The notes: a model not told the origin generated them from the letters alone. A DNA stretch of 64,000 nt from Anaerolineae bacterium (GCA_013178165.1 JABLXG010000010.1:1-64000), one strand, 5' to 3'; shown: positions 27,094 through 35,877, counted from the first letter of the stretch. Program-made: numbers and translations.

Positions 27094-27813
27094 ATGGACA
27101 GTCGCCCGCAAATTCTGCTTGTTGACGATGAGGCGTCGGTGACCTCAACTCTCACCACGTTTCTGGAATTAAGTGGCTTTGAGGTCGCGGTAGCCCGCAA
27201 CGGGGAGGAAGCGCTGGCCATGCTGGAGCATCTTTCCCCTGCGCTGATCGTGCTCGATGTGCTGATGCCGCGCCTGGATGGCCGGGAAACCCTGCGCCGC
27301 CTGCGGCAGGGCGGCAACTGGACGCCCGTGATCCTGCTGACCCAGATCGCGGGGACACCTGAACGGATCATGGCCTTTCAGGAAGGCGCGGATGATTACC
27401 TCAACAAGCCCTTCGATCCTCAGGAACTCGTTGTGCGTATCCGGGCCGTCCTGCGGCGAGTCAACGTTGGCCGGCAGCTCCATAGCGCCCGGCAGCTGGT
27501 CTGCGGGCCGCTGAGTCTGGATCGGCTGGCGCGTCGCACCTACCTAAGCGGGCGAGAGATCGCGCTCACCCCGAAGGCATTCTCCGTCCTGGAATATTTG
27601 ATGTTGCACCCGGATGAGATTGTTACCCGCGAACGCCTGCTGGATACCATCTGGGGCTGGGATAATGTGGTTGGGACGCGCGTCGTGGACACGCGGATCA
27701 CCGAACTGCGCAAAGCCCTGGGCGACGATCCGGCTAGGCCAACCTTCGTTGAGACAATTACCGGCCAGGGCTACCGGTTCGTTGGGCAGGTCTCGGAAGC
27801 CTCAACAGGATGA
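27094..27813 (+). CDS. OmpR-family response regulator
   Basis: A 239-residue two-component regulator. The receiver domain has ILLVDDEASV (Asp11/12), phospho-acceptor Asp55 in LIVLDVLMPR, LLTQIAG with the conserved Thr, and YLNKPFD with the Lys. The C-terminal winged helix (residues ~135-235) includes IALTPKAFSVLEYLM, RERLLDTIWGW and ETITGQGYRFVG. It overlaps the kinase gene by the ATGA at 27810-27813, so the two are translationally coupled. A direct-repeat site upstream suggests autoregulation. Target genes are unknown. Confidence 0.93.
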   Translation: MDSRPQILLVDDEASVTSTLTTFLELSGFEVAVARNGEEALAMLEHLSPALIVLDVLMPRLDGRETLRRLRQGGNWTPVILLTQIAGTPERIMAFQEGADDYLNKPFDPQELVVRIRAVLRRVNVGRQLHSARQLVCGPLSLDRLARRTYLSGREIALTPKAFSVLEYLMLHPDEIVTRERLLDTIWGWDNVVGTRVVDTRITELRKALGDDPARPTFVETITGQGYRFVGQVSEASTG

Positions 27814-28715
27814 GTCGAAAAGGATGGTGGTTACTGCTCCCGCTGGGCCTGGGCCTGGCCGGAGTCATGCTGCTGGCGCGGGTGACACTGCCGGGCACAG
27901 GGCTGTTCCTCTCCCGCGATCTGGACCTGCTGTTGATCCTGTTCAGCTTGAGTCTGGCCATCTTCGCGGCGGTTGTCCTGATCGTCAAAGAGGTAATGGA
28001 GCATCTGCGTCAGCAGAGCATCGAACAGGCCCGTGCTGAAGCCTTCGCCGAGCATCTGCGCTTCCTTCAGCGGCTGGATCACGAATTCAAGAATCCGCTA
28101 ACTGCGCTGCGAGCGGGCCTGGGCACCCTGGCCCTGACGCTTCCCAACGAAAGCCAGCAGCAGATCGTCCGGACGCTGGACATGGAAGCACAACGACTGA
28201 GCCGTCTGGTCGCCGATCTGCGCAAACTGGCCGAACTGGAAAGGCTGCCCCCGGAGTTCCAAGAGTTTTCGGTAGGGGATTTTTACGCGGAGATCAGCGA
28301 GCTTGGTCGTGAACGGCCCGAATTGCGCGACCGCCAGTACATTCTCTACCTGGCACCAGAAGCAGCGAACCTCCGGCTGGTGGGCGACCCGGATCTGCTG
28401 CTTCTGGCGGTGCACAACCTGCTGGATAACGCCTGCAAGTATACTGTCCCCGGCGACCGGATTGAGTTGCGTATCTTCCCGGTTGAGGACAGTCTAGTCA
28501 TCCGGATGACTGATACCGGGATTGGCATCCCTGAAGCGGAAGTGCCGCTGGTATGGGAAGAGTTGTATCGCGGCGGGAACACCCACGATATTCCCGGTAA
28601 CGGCATTGGGCTGGCGCTGATCAAGACCATTATCGAACAGCATCAGGGCAGCGTGAGCCTGGACAGCCAGATCGGCCAGGGGACAACCGTCACTCTTTAC
28701 CTGCCACTGGCCTAG
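27810..28715 (+). CDS. Sensor histidine kinase, minimal input
   Basis: A 301-residue kinase that pairs with the regulator just upstream. Two N-terminal helices (residues ~6-25 and 38-60) are separated by only ~12 residues, so no periplasmic sensor is present. HisKA has His91 in LDHEFKNPLTALRAG. The ATPase domain shows the N box LLDNACKYT, DTGIGI and GNGIGLAL. Such intramembrane-type kinases often sense membrane stress or rely on a partner membrane protein; the neighbour at 28852-29403 could be that partner, which is inference only. Confidence 0.92.
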   Translation: MSRKGWWLLLPLGLGLAGVMLLARVTLPGTGLFLSRDLDLLLILFSLSLAIFAAVVLIVKEVMEHLRQQSIEQARAEAFAEHLRFLQRLDHEFKNPLTALRAGLGTLALTLPNESQQQIVRTLDMEAQRLSRLVADLRKLAELERLPPEFQEFSVGDFYAEISELGRERPELRDRQYILYLAPEAANLRLVGDPDLLLLAVHNLLDNACKYTVPGDRIELRIFPVEDSLVIRMTDTGIGIPEAEVPLVWEELYRGGNTHDIPGNGIGLALIKTIIEQHQGSVSLDSQIGQGTTVTLYLPLA

Positions 28716-28733
28716 GTCACCGGCAGCCGGTGT

Positions 28734-28767
28734 TTCGAATCTGATACGCCATGTATCGAGATTCGAA
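28734..28767. promoter_or_regulatory. Long imperfect palindrome
   Basis: TTCGAATCT-GATAC, loop GCCAT, then GTATCGAGATTCGAA: arms of 14 and 15 bases with one bulged base. It lies between the kinase stop and the next gene, with no T tract after it. The AT-containing arms look more like a protein-binding palindrome than a terminator. Confidence 0.45.
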
Positions 28768-28851
28768 CGCGGACATCACAGCCGTTGAATACCCATCTGG
28801 TACACTGCAAGTATCAAAACGAGGCTGGTGATGTTCCTGACAGGAGAAGCT

Positions 28852-29403
28852 ATGAATATCAAGACAGGGTTACGGGTGCTAATTGCGCTGGCCGTCATCG
28901 TCGCTGTAGTCTACTGGGCGGTCGATTCGACGCGCAGCAGAACCTATACCGGGGACGAGATCAGTTTCAACATGGGCAGTGGGAGCGTTGTTATCAGCCA
29001 TTCGGCTGAGGAAGCGGCGCTGGCGCGGTTCTCCACCACTGGCGTGCGCGGTACGTTTGCCATTGCCAGCAATGCCCTGGAGGTCTCCGTCAGTTCCACC
29101 CGGCAGGGCACCGGAGCCAGCGCGGTCAATACCGTTGAGCTGGAAGTGCCTCCGGGAACCGCGGATGTACGGGTGACACGTGGTACAGACGTGAATCTCA
29201 CGCTCGAAGGGGCTAAGGCGGCAACAGTGATCTTCACCCCACAGAGTGAAGAGGCTACGCGCACCACCTATATCGCGGCTGCCATCGTCATCCTGGTTGC
29301 CCTGTTCTATATCTCGCGTACCTTCAACCACGGTTGGATCGGCTGGCTACGGCGGCGGGGCCAGGTCAAGACCATTGGCGACACGGAACAGGCGTCCACC
29401 TGA
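28852..29403 (+). CDS. Two-helix membrane protein, unknown
   Basis: A 183-residue protein with an N-terminal helix (LRVLIALAVIVAVVYWAV), a beta-rich exported domain of ~95 residues (EVSVSSTRQGTGASAVNTVE, ELEVPPGTADVRVTRGTDVN) and a second helix (TYIAAAIVILVALFYISRTF) before a basic tail. The central part resembles short DUF4097/adhesin-like beta repeats seen in bactofilin-type or anti-sigma partners, without firm identity. CAGGAGA lies 4 bases before ATG 28852. It follows the two-component pair by 136 bases. Confidence 0.7.
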   Translation: MNIKTGLRVLIALAVIVAVVYWAVDSTRSRTYTGDEISFNMGSGSVVISHSAEEAALARFSTTGVRGTFAIASNALEVSVSSTRQGTGASAVNTVELEVPPGTADVRVTRGTDVNLTLEGAKAATVIFTPQSEEATRTTYIAAAIVILVALFYISRTFNHGWIGWLRRRGQVKTIGDTEQAST

Positions 29404-29446
29404 ACGAGGGCCTGACGGTCTCCGCAACCGCAAACAGACACATGGG

Positions 29447-29475
29447 AAGGCCGGCGATCCATCCGGCCTTTCTTT
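29447..29475 (+). terminator. Rho-independent terminator
   Basis: AAGGCCGG, 8-base loop, CCGGCCTT, followed by TCTTTC. Ends the transcript of the 28852 gene. Confidence 0.75.
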
Positions 29476-29505
29476 CACCCCCCACCGGACGCTCCATAGC
29501 AGGAT

Positions 29506-29511
29506 TATAAT
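29506..29511 (+). promoter_or_regulatory. Candidate -10 box
   Basis: TATAAT 53 bases before the 29564 start; no clear -35. Confidence 0.4.
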
Positions 29512-29563
29512 GGCAGACGCCCGGCTAAGATGAACGCCACAACCAACATGGGGCAGACCACAA

Positions 29564-30136
29564 ATGAGACGTAAATTCACCCTTTACGAGATATTTGACC
29601 GCCTGCTGGTACTGGTGCTGGGTCTCGTGATTATGGGAGTTGTCGTCCTGCTGGCCGTCTCAGTAGCCCGGCGTCCGACCCCGACGGTCGACCTGCAGGA
29701 AGGTGTTGAAGAACTGGCGGAGGCAGCAGCCGAGCTTCAACAGGCAGTGGACGCCCTACGCGCCAACACCGACGACCCGGCCATGGCCAGCGAACTAGGC
29801 GCCATTGAACAGCGACTGGACGTTGTAGACCGGCAACTGGAGCTGCTGCAACAGCAGGTCGACAACCCGGACCTGGAAGCAATAGACGTTGTGGAGGGAG
29901 AACTGCCGATATTGCCGGAAGAGGTTGAAGCTATCCAGAAAGACTTCAGCCACACGGTCACCGCTGCTTCCTGGCTGATCGGCAGCCTGAGTATTGCGAC
30001 GGCAGTAGCCCTGGCCATCGTGCTGAATGAGCGGCGCCGCCGCCACAGGAGACGCCTGCCCCCCTTGCCTTTTCCCCCGCCAGCTTCGCCCAGTGACATG
30101 AGCGTTCCCCCTGCAACAGGGAACGACTCCGATTGA
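29564..30136 (+). CDS. Membrane protein with coiled coil, unknown
   Basis: A 190-residue protein. One N-terminal helix (LVLVLGLVIMGVVVLLAVSV), a ~65-residue acidic coiled coil (EELAEAAAELQQAVDALRA, then EQRLDVVDRQLELLQQQVD), a second helix (ASWLIGSLSIATAVALAIVL) and a basic then proline-rich cytoplasmic tail (ERRRRHRRRLPPLPFPPP). Topology places the coiled coil outside the membrane. No good ribosome site is visible before the ATG. It lies between terminators and forms its own unit. Function not recognised. Confidence 0.65.
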   Translation: MRRKFTLYEIFDRLLVLVLGLVIMGVVVLLAVSVARRPTPTVDLQEGVEELAEAAAELQQAVDALRANTDDPAMASELGAIEQRLDVVDRQLELLQQQVDNPDLEAIDVVEGELPILPEEVEAIQKDFSHTVTAASWLIGSLSIATAVALAIVLNERRRRHRRRLPPLPFPPPASPSDMSVPPATGNDSD

Positions 30137-30151
30137 TGGGTACCAGCCAGC

Positions 30152-30186
30152 GGGGCGCGGCGCGGTCGACCGCCACGCTGCGCCCC
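30152..30186. terminator. Shared GC hairpin
   Basis: GGGGCGC at 30152-30158 pairs with GCGCCCC at 30180-30186 between the convergent 29564 and cydB genes, followed by GTTC on the plus strand. The inner bases extend the stem partly. Confidence 0.4.
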
Positions 30187-30208
30187 GTTCGCAGTCCCCG
30201 CCAGTGAC

Positions 30209-31225
30209 CTAATACTCCAGCTTACTCTTCGTACTGATGCGCTTGCGGAAAACCCAGTACGTCCAGCCCTGATAGATCAACACGATCGGTACCAGGGTCA
30301 GGGCCACGACCGTCATCACCTGCAGCGTGTATTCGCTGGAGGAAGCGTTGTAGATCGTCAGGCTCCAGTCCGGGTTGAGGCTGGAGACCATCACCCGCGG
30401 GAACAGCCCGCGGAAGACGGTAATGACCGTCAGGGCGATGTGCAGGCACATCGTGAAGAAGCCCCAGCCAAAGCGTTTATCGTTGACCAGCCAGCCGGTT
30501 GCCAGCAGCGCCGCGCCGGAACCGATGGCTGTGATAGGCGGCACCACGCCCTGCGTCGTCAGCACATCCGTCTCAAAGTAGCCGAGGACGACCAGCAGGG
30601 CAACCAGAACGGTCAGGACAGGGCCGGCTTTCTTGGTCATGGCTTCCGCCCGCTCACGGACAGCGCCATCCGTCTTGAGCGCCAGGAAGATCGCGCCGTG
30701 TACCACAAAGGCGGCTACCGCCACTGCCCCGGCCAGCAACCCCAGCGGATTGAGCAGGGTCAGCAGATCGCCAGTGTAGATCATGTTCTCGTCGATCGGC
30801 ACGCCGCGTACGATATTGGCCAGGGCCACCCCCCACAGCAATGCCGGCAGGAAGCTGCCAAGGAAGATGGCGCGATCCCACCACTGCCGCCAGCGCTTGC
30901 CGGGCTGTTTGCTGCGGAACTCAAAGGCCACGCCGCGCAGGATCAGAGCCAGCAGCATCAGCACCAGAGCCAGGTAAAACCCGCTGAAGAGCGTAGCATA
31001 CCAGTGCGGGAAGGCGGCGAACATCGCCCCGCCAGCAGTGATCATCCAGACTTCGTTGCCATCCCACACCGGCCCGATGGTGTTGATGATCTGGCGGCGC
31101 TCACGATCGGTCTTGCCCAGAAAGGGTAGGAGCATCCCCACGCCGTAGTCAAACCCCTCCAGGATGAAGAAGCCGATGAACAGCACGGCAATCAACAGGA
31201 ACCACAGGGCATTCAGCTCGATCAT
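30209..31225 (-). CDS. cydB: Cytochrome bd oxidase subunit II
   Basis: A 338-residue integral membrane protein, partner of CydA in the quinol-oxidising, oxygen-reducing cytochrome bd complex. It has about eight helices, and shows ILEGFDYGVGMLLPFLG, GPVWDGNEVWMITAGGAMFA and FPHWYATLFSGFYLALVL, the most conserved CydB segments. Length is normal. AGGAGG lies 7 bases before the ATG and the cydA stop is 11 bases upstream, so it is co-transcribed. No CydX-like small ORF was noticed after it. Confidence 0.95.
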   Translation of the reverse strand: MIELNALWFLLIAVLFIGFFILEGFDYGVGMLLPFLGKTDRERRQIINTIGPVWDGNEVWMITAGGAMFAAFPHWYATLFSGFYLALVLMLLALILRGVAFEFRSKQPGKRWRQWWDRAIFLGSFLPALLWGVALANIVRGVPIDENMIYTGDLLTLLNPLGLLAGAVAVAAFVVHGAIFLALKTDGAVRERAEAMTKKAGPVLTVLVALLVVLGYFETDVLTTQGVVPPITAIGSGAALLATGWLVNDKRFGWGFFTMCLHIALTVITVFRGLFPRVMVSSLNPDWSLTIYNASSSEYTLQVMTVVALTLVPIVLIYQGWTYWVFRKRISTKSKLEY

Positions 31226-31236
31226 CTCATCCCCTC

Positions 31237-32634
31237 CTAGAAGGTCATCTCCACGGCTTCCAGAGCCGGATCCGCTTCATCCGCCTTGAAGAACACATGA
31301 TCGGGCTTCATGGCGAAGTAACGCAGCAGGAAGATATCGATCGCCATCAGCGCACCATAGATCAGGGTGAAGGCGAGCAGGGAGAAAAGCAGCATGCCGG
31401 TTGTCACATTCGGGGAGACGGCTTCCTCCACCCGCTGCAGGCCAAAGACGATCCACGGTTGGCGGCCTACTTCAGTCAGGATCCAGCCGGCGGTATTGGC
31501 GATATAGGGCAGCAGGATCGCCAGCGGCGCCCAGCGCAGGAAGCGCCCGGCCCCTTCCAGCTTCCCGGCCCGGATCAGGTAGAAGGCATAGAGGCCCACA
31601 AGCAGCATCAGTACACCCGCGCCGACCATCGCCCGGAAGCTCCAGTAGTTGATGGCGATGGGGGGAATGTAGCTAACGCCCGCGCCATAGGCCTGTTCGT
31701 ACTCCTGCTGCAGGTCCAGAAAGCCCTTCACCTCCCCATCCAGGCGGTTGTAGGAGAGGATGCTGAGCAGGTAGGGGATGCGGATCGAGAAGATTTCCTC
31801 ACGTTCATCCAGGCTGCCAATGGTGAAAAGCGACAGGCCCGCCGGGTCTTCGCTCTGGAATAACCCTTCAGCGGCGGCCACCTTCATCGGCTGGGTGCGC
31901 ACCATATGCTGCATCTGACTATGGCCAATAAAGATAACCGCGATCACGCCGATCAGGCCGTACACCGTGGCCCAGCGGAAGGACGTCCGGAAGACCTCCT
32001 GGTAGTTCTCGGTCTTACGCAGCAGATGCCAGGCGCTGATGCCCAGCACGAAGAAGGCGGCAGTAGTGAGGCCACTGGAGAAGACGTGGGGGAACTGCAC
32101 CCAGACGTTGGGATTGGCCAGCAGGGCGAAGAAATCGGTCATCACCGCCCGACCACCCTCGATGGCGTAGCCAACTGGTTGCTGCATGAACGAGTTAGCG
32201 ACCAGAATCCACAGCGCCGAAACATTGGAGCCGATCGCCACCAGCCAGATGGCCGCTGTGTGCGCCCACAGCGGCAGTTTATCCGCACCGAAGATCCACA
32301 CGCCAAGGAAGATCGACTCCAGGAAGAAAGCCAGCAACGCTTCCACGGCCAGCGGCGCACCGAAGATATCGCCCATAAAGCGGGCGTACTCCGACCAGTT
32401 CATCCCGAACTGGAATTCCTGGACGATGCCTGTCACCACCCCCATGGCGAAGTTGATGGCAAACAGCTTGCCCCAGAAGCGGGCCATCTTCCAGTAGGTC
32501 TCATTGCCGGTGCGCCAGTAGACCGTCTGCGTGATGGCCACAAAGACGGAAAGGCCCAGCGTCAACGGGACAAAAAAGAAGTGGTAAACCGTCGTGATGG
32601 CAAATTGCAGCCGCGCAAGTGAGAGAGAATCCAT
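31237..32634 (-). CDS. cydA: Cytochrome bd oxidase subunit I
   Basis: A 465-residue heme-bearing subunit that oxidises quinol and reduces O2 to water at high affinity. FAITTVYHFFFVPLTLGL contains the heme b595 ligand His near the N-terminus, VQFPHVFSSG the b558 His, and TEVGRQPWIVFGL the conserved GRQPW of the quinol side. The region between helices 6 and 7 is short, as in short-Q-loop enzymes. ATG 32634 has GGAGG 7 bases upstream; the longer open frame before it is not CydA-like. First gene of cydAB, with a promoter at 32795-32822. Confidence 0.95.
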   Translation of the reverse strand: MDSLSLARLQFAITTVYHFFFVPLTLGLSVFVAITQTVYWRTGNETYWKMARFWGKLFAINFAMGVVTGIVQEFQFGMNWSEYARFMGDIFGAPLAVEALLAFFLESIFLGVWIFGADKLPLWAHTAAIWLVAIGSNVSALWILVANSFMQQPVGYAIEGGRAVMTDFFALLANPNVWVQFPHVFSSGLTTAAFFVLGISAWHLLRKTENYQEVFRTSFRWATVYGLIGVIAVIFIGHSQMQHMVRTQPMKVAAAEGLFQSEDPAGLSLFTIGSLDEREEIFSIRIPYLLSILSYNRLDGEVKGFLDLQQEYEQAYGAGVSYIPPIAINYWSFRAMVGAGVLMLLVGLYAFYLIRAGKLEGAGRFLRWAPLAILLPYIANTAGWILTEVGRQPWIVFGLQRVEEAVSPNVTTGMLLFSLLAFTLIYGALMAIDIFLLRYFAMKPDHVFFKADEADPALEAVEMTF

Positions 32635-32794
32635 ATTGTCGCCTCCACAAATATCTCCCGCACAACCACACCTCAGCCGGCTTGCCGCACAACAAGAAAG
32701 GGCCTGCCCGGACGCCTGGAGGCAACGAAAGGGGAATGTGGCGCCGTGCGGCAAAATACCCCGGCTTTCACAGATTGATGGTAGCCTGTTATGT

Positions 32795-32822
32795 ATTCTA
32801 GATCGCGTACTAAATCGCTCAA
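32795..32822 (-). promoter_or_regulatory. Promoter for cydAB
   Basis: On the minus strand TTGAGC, 16-base spacer, TAGAAT. It lies 161 bases before cydA, leaving a long 5' leader. I saw no clear Rex or FNR box around it. Confidence 0.5.
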
Positions 32823-32901
32823 CATTGTCGGAGTGCAGGGGCATGTGTGACGAATGTAACTAACGCGGGTCCGTGACCTGGTGGCCCCCGGAAAACAAAC
32901 A

Positions 32902-32942
32902 GGGACGGCTGCTGGCGTCCCCTCACAACCAGCAACCGTCCC
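32902..32942 (-). terminator. Strong hairpin terminator, minus strand
   Basis: Arms of 14 bases (32902-32915 and 32929-32942) with one mismatch; on the minus strand the stem is followed by TGTTTGTTTTCC. It ends the small gene at 33069-33323. Confidence 0.65.
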
Positions 32943-33068
32943 CAAGGCAGTCCCGGCAGGCCGGGCCAACCGGCGGCGTCCCCTCTTACGCCGGGGTGTG
33001 CCCGGCTCCGGCCAGGACCCGGAGTAAGTGGCAATATGGCGCGTATGGGCGACTCATCAGCGCCCCGC

Positions 33069-33323
33069 TCAGCGGGCGCCCTGCCAGCGCCGCTCTACCA
33101 TGGCGGTATCGACGGGCGGGCGCTGCTCCGCTGCCTGGTGACGCTCGGTGCTGCGTGCCTGAAGCCACAGGCCGAAATCAGTAAGAGCGCGGCCCAGCAG
33201 GGCCAGCAGTGGCGTGTAGAACGGGCGGGCGCCGGCCTGGCGGCGCAGATCGTGCTTAAGCTTCTCTTCCAGAAGTCGGTCACGATACAAACGGGCATGA
33301 TCTTCCGGTGGCAACAACATCAT
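33069..33323 (-). CDS. Small basic protein, 84 residues
   Basis: A short arginine-rich helical protein (EDHARLYRDRLLEEKLKHDL near the start, LLALLGRALTDFGLWLQAR in the middle). AGAGGGG lies 7 bases before the ATG and a strong terminator lies downstream on the same strand, which supports real expression. The middle helix is amphipathic rather than transmembrane. Not recognised. It lies between cydAB and an ArsR-type gene. Confidence 0.5.
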   Translation of the reverse strand: MMLLPPEDHARLYRDRLLEEKLKHDLRRQAGARPFYTPLLALLGRALTDFGLWLQARSTERHQAAEQRPPVDTAMVERRWQGAR

Positions 33324-33446
33324 AGCGTTTCCCCTCTTTACCTGTGATTCTGTCCTAACCGTAAAGGATGGACGGACTGCAGTTCAGTCCGCGGCGAACG
33401 GTGCGTGGTGCTCGGCGGGGCGGGTTGCGCCCCTGGACGGTACATC

Positions 33447-33477
33447 CCGGTCGGGTCCCCTCTTGACCCCGACCGGC
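33447..33477. terminator. Hairpin after the ArsR-type gene
   Basis: CCGGTCGGGT and ACCCCGACCGG form an imperfect stem with one bulged C, just past the stop of 33487-34599 on its strand. No T tract. Confidence 0.35.
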
Positions 33478-33486
33478 GCGAAGGTG

Positions 33487-34599
33487 CTACAGCTTCAAAA
33501 ACTGGCGCAGAGCGGCCAGCGTATCGTCAATCCGGGCCGGGTTGAGCCGGTAGCATTTGGCGTTCTCCTGCCGCCGCTCGATCAGGTAGCCGCTGGCGCT
33601 GAGCTGGGTCAGGTGCCGGGAAGCGGCGGACTGGCTGAGCGACAGGCGGGTGATGATGTCCTGGGCGCACAGTTCGCCTTCCTCAGCGATCAGACCCAGG
33701 ATGCGCAGGCGCGTTTCATCGGCCAGCGCCCCCAGGCGGACAAGCAACTCGGCCCGGCTGAGCGCGGACGAACTGGAGTGCATCCCGGCGGGCAGGCGAG
33801 CGCCAAAAGCCAGCCAGAGCGTTGTCCCATCGCTGAAAGTGCCCTGGTGAGGGCCGATGTGCGGCGATGGGATGAAGACAACGCGGGTATGCTCCTCAAT
33901 GTAGCGGCGCAGCTTGTCCTCCAGCGGTGCACCAATGACATACTCGGCGGCGGCGGTCTTGTCCATGGCGCTGAGATCGACGCGACGGAAGGCTTCCACT
34001 GCCTCCTGCAACATCGGGCGGACGCGAGTCCACTCGGTGGCCAGGTAGTCATGCCACATCTGGCGCAGGTAGTCGACAATAGTCTTCCGCAGGCGCGGCG
34101 GATCGTTGAGCAGGGCATGAGCCTGCAACTCGAGCTCCGGGACGACGATCGCGCCAGGGAAGGCCGCCTGCAGAAAGGCTACGTAAGCGTCGGGGTCAGC
34201 CAGCAACGCAGCCGGGTCAGGCAATGTTTCCGGTGTATAGCTGCCCTTGCGGCAGGCGATGGTAAAGTACCGGTCCAGAAGCTGGTCGCGCAGGGCCTCG
34301 CCCGGCAGACTTTCCAGATGGTTGACATAAGCCGGGAAGCTGGGCCAGCTGCGGTCGGGATCGACGATGTAGTACAGGCCAATAAAAACCAGGCGGTGCA
34401 GGGCGATCTGCTCCGGCGTCATAGCGGCGGCCACGCGAGTTACCCAACCGTCCAGACCGATCAGGTCCTGCTCAGACATCTGCTCGCAGCACGTCCAGGT
34501 CAGCAGGCGTAGGCTGGTGATGGCATTGAAGGCCGGCTCCAGGCTGACGCTGAGCGTGGCGACTTCAGAAGTATGCAGAAACTCGGTGGTCTGGGGCAT
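33487..34599 (-). CDS. ArsR-family regulator with large N-domain
   Basis: A 370-residue protein. The first ~270 residues are a helical domain without a recognised motif (a DUF5937-like ligand or dimer domain is possible). The C-terminal ~90 residues are an ArsR winged helix: LGALADETRLRILGLIAEEG, then ITRLSLSQSAASRHLTQLSA and GYLIERRQENAKCYRLN. It lies divergent to a DrrAB-like ABC exporter, with a palindrome between. GGAG is 9 bases before the ATG. Likely a repressor of itself and the exporter; the inducer is unknown. Confidence 0.8.
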   Translation of the reverse strand: MPQTTEFLHTSEVATLSVSLEPAFNAITSLRLLTWTCCEQMSEQDLIGLDGWVTRVAAAMTPEQIALHRLVFIGLYYIVDPDRSWPSFPAYVNHLESLPGEALRDQLLDRYFTIACRKGSYTPETLPDPAALLADPDAYVAFLQAAFPGAIVVPELELQAHALLNDPPRLRKTIVDYLRQMWHDYLATEWTRVRPMLQEAVEAFRRVDLSAMDKTAAAEYVIGAPLEDKLRRYIEEHTRVVFIPSPHIGPHQGTFSDGTTLWLAFGARLPAGMHSSSSALSRAELLVRLGALADETRLRILGLIAEEGELCAQDIITRLSLSQSAASRHLTQLSASGYLIERRQENAKCYRLNPARIDDTLAALRQFLKL

Positions 34600-34651
34600 G
34601 GCGACGCGCTCCGCCGCGCGATCTCACTTGCGTACATTCCGGTCAATCTGC

Positions 34652-34673
34652 TTTACCCACTTAAACGGGTAAA
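34652..34673. promoter_or_regulatory. Palindromic operator
   Basis: TTTACCC, an 8-base spacer, then GGGTAAA, perfect 7-base arms. It covers about +4 to +25 of the regulator transcript predicted from the promoter at 34684-34712, so binding should block it. Confidence 0.6.
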
Positions 34674-34683
34674 CTGCATTTAT

Positions 34684-34712
34684 AGCGTACACCTGTTCGA
34701 ATAGCCTGTCAA
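34684..34712 (-). promoter_or_regulatory. Promoter for the ArsR-type gene
   Basis: TTGACA (minus strand, 34707-34712), 17-base spacer, TACGCT (34684-34689). The -35 is perfect. Confidence 0.55.
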
Positions 34713-34858
34713 GATTCATCGCCTTTTCTCATCTAATTTTCATATTTCCTTCAGGACTTTCTCAGATGCTGGATGTATAGTTTTTGTTGATAATTTGTTT
34801 ACCATATCTCGTCATTTTGCGGCGTGCGATTTCCCGCCCGCCGCCAGGGGGAAAACTG

Positions 34859-35815
34859 ATGTCCAACCGCGAGATTCAAGTCACTAACCTGGTCAAGCGC
34901 TATGGCGACTTCACCGCCATCGACGGTGTATCCTTCCGCGTGGAAGCCGGGCAAATCTTCGGTTTCCTGGGGCCGAACGGCGCCGGCAAAAGCACCGCCG
35001 TCAAGATCATGACTACCCTGGCCCTGCCATCCGCGGGCGAAGTCCGCGTCGGCGGCTACGATGTGGTCAGCCAGGCCGGCCAGGTGCGCCAGATCGCCGG
35101 CGTCGCCCTGCAGGAAATCGGCCTCGACCCGCTGATGAAGGCTACCGAACTGCTGATCATGCAGGGCCAGCTCTTTGGGATGAGCCGCCAGCAGGCAGCA
35201 GCCCGCGCCCGGCAACTGCTGGAGATCGTCCGCCTGACCGACGCTGTGGAGAAGCGCGTTGGCAAGTACAGCGGCGGGATGCGCCGACGGCTTGACCTGG
35301 CCCTGGCGCTCGTCCACGAACCGGAGATCCTCTTCCTCGACGAGCCAACGACCGGCCTTGACCCGGCCAGCCGCCGCGATGTATGGGAGGAAGTGCGTCG
35401 TCTTAACCGTGAACTGGGCATGACCATCTTCCTGACCACCCAGTATTTGGAAGAAGCGGACGAACTGGCCGACCAGATCGCCATCATCGATCGGGGGCGG
35501 ATCGCTGCCGCTGGCTCCCCCGCGGAGCTCAAAGCCCGGCTCAGCTCAGACGCGATCAACGTCACCTTTGGCGATGAGGCAGCCGTTGAGCAGGCCCGCA
35601 CCGCCCTGGCTGACATGGCCGATCAGGTTCAGGTCGACCGCCGTGTGCTGCGTCTGTACCTCAACCGCGCGGCAGAGGCTGTTCCGGCAGTGGTACGACG
35701 GCTGGAGCAGGCTGGCCTGGAGCCGCAATCGCTGACGTTGACCCAACCTACACTGGATGATGTCTTCCTGGCGGTGACCGGCCAGCGCTTTCAGGCGGAA
35801 GAAAAAGCAGCCTGA
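34859..35815 (+). CDS. ABC exporter ATPase (DrrA-like)
   Basis: A 318-residue ATP-binding subunit. Walker A is GPNGAGKST, the signature YSGGMRRRLDLA, Walker B LFLDEPTTGLDP and the switch follows in FLTTQYLEEADELADQ. The C-terminal ~90 residues match the DrrA/daunorubicin-resistance extension. It powers export through the permease 62 bases downstream. AGGGGGA lies 6 bases before ATG 34859; the longer frame to 34784 is leader. A TATAGT at 34776-34781 may be its -10. Substrate unknown: drug, lipid or glycan. Confidence 0.92.
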   Translation: MSNREIQVTNLVKRYGDFTAIDGVSFRVEAGQIFGFLGPNGAGKSTAVKIMTTLALPSAGEVRVGGYDVVSQAGQVRQIAGVALQEIGLDPLMKATELLIMQGQLFGMSRQQAAARARQLLEIVRLTDAVEKRVGKYSGGMRRRLDLALALVHEPEILFLDEPTTGLDPASRRDVWEEVRRLNRELGMTIFLTTQYLEEADELADQIAIIDRGRIAAAGSPAELKARLSSDAINVTFGDEAAVEQARTALADMADQVQVDRRVLRLYLNRAAEAVPAVVRRLEQAGLEPQSLTLTQPTLDDVFLAVTGQRFQAEEKAA

Positions 35816-35877
35816 GGCACCCTCTGCCGAACAGTCGACAGAACCTGCACATGTCAATGATACCTGGAGAACGAACC

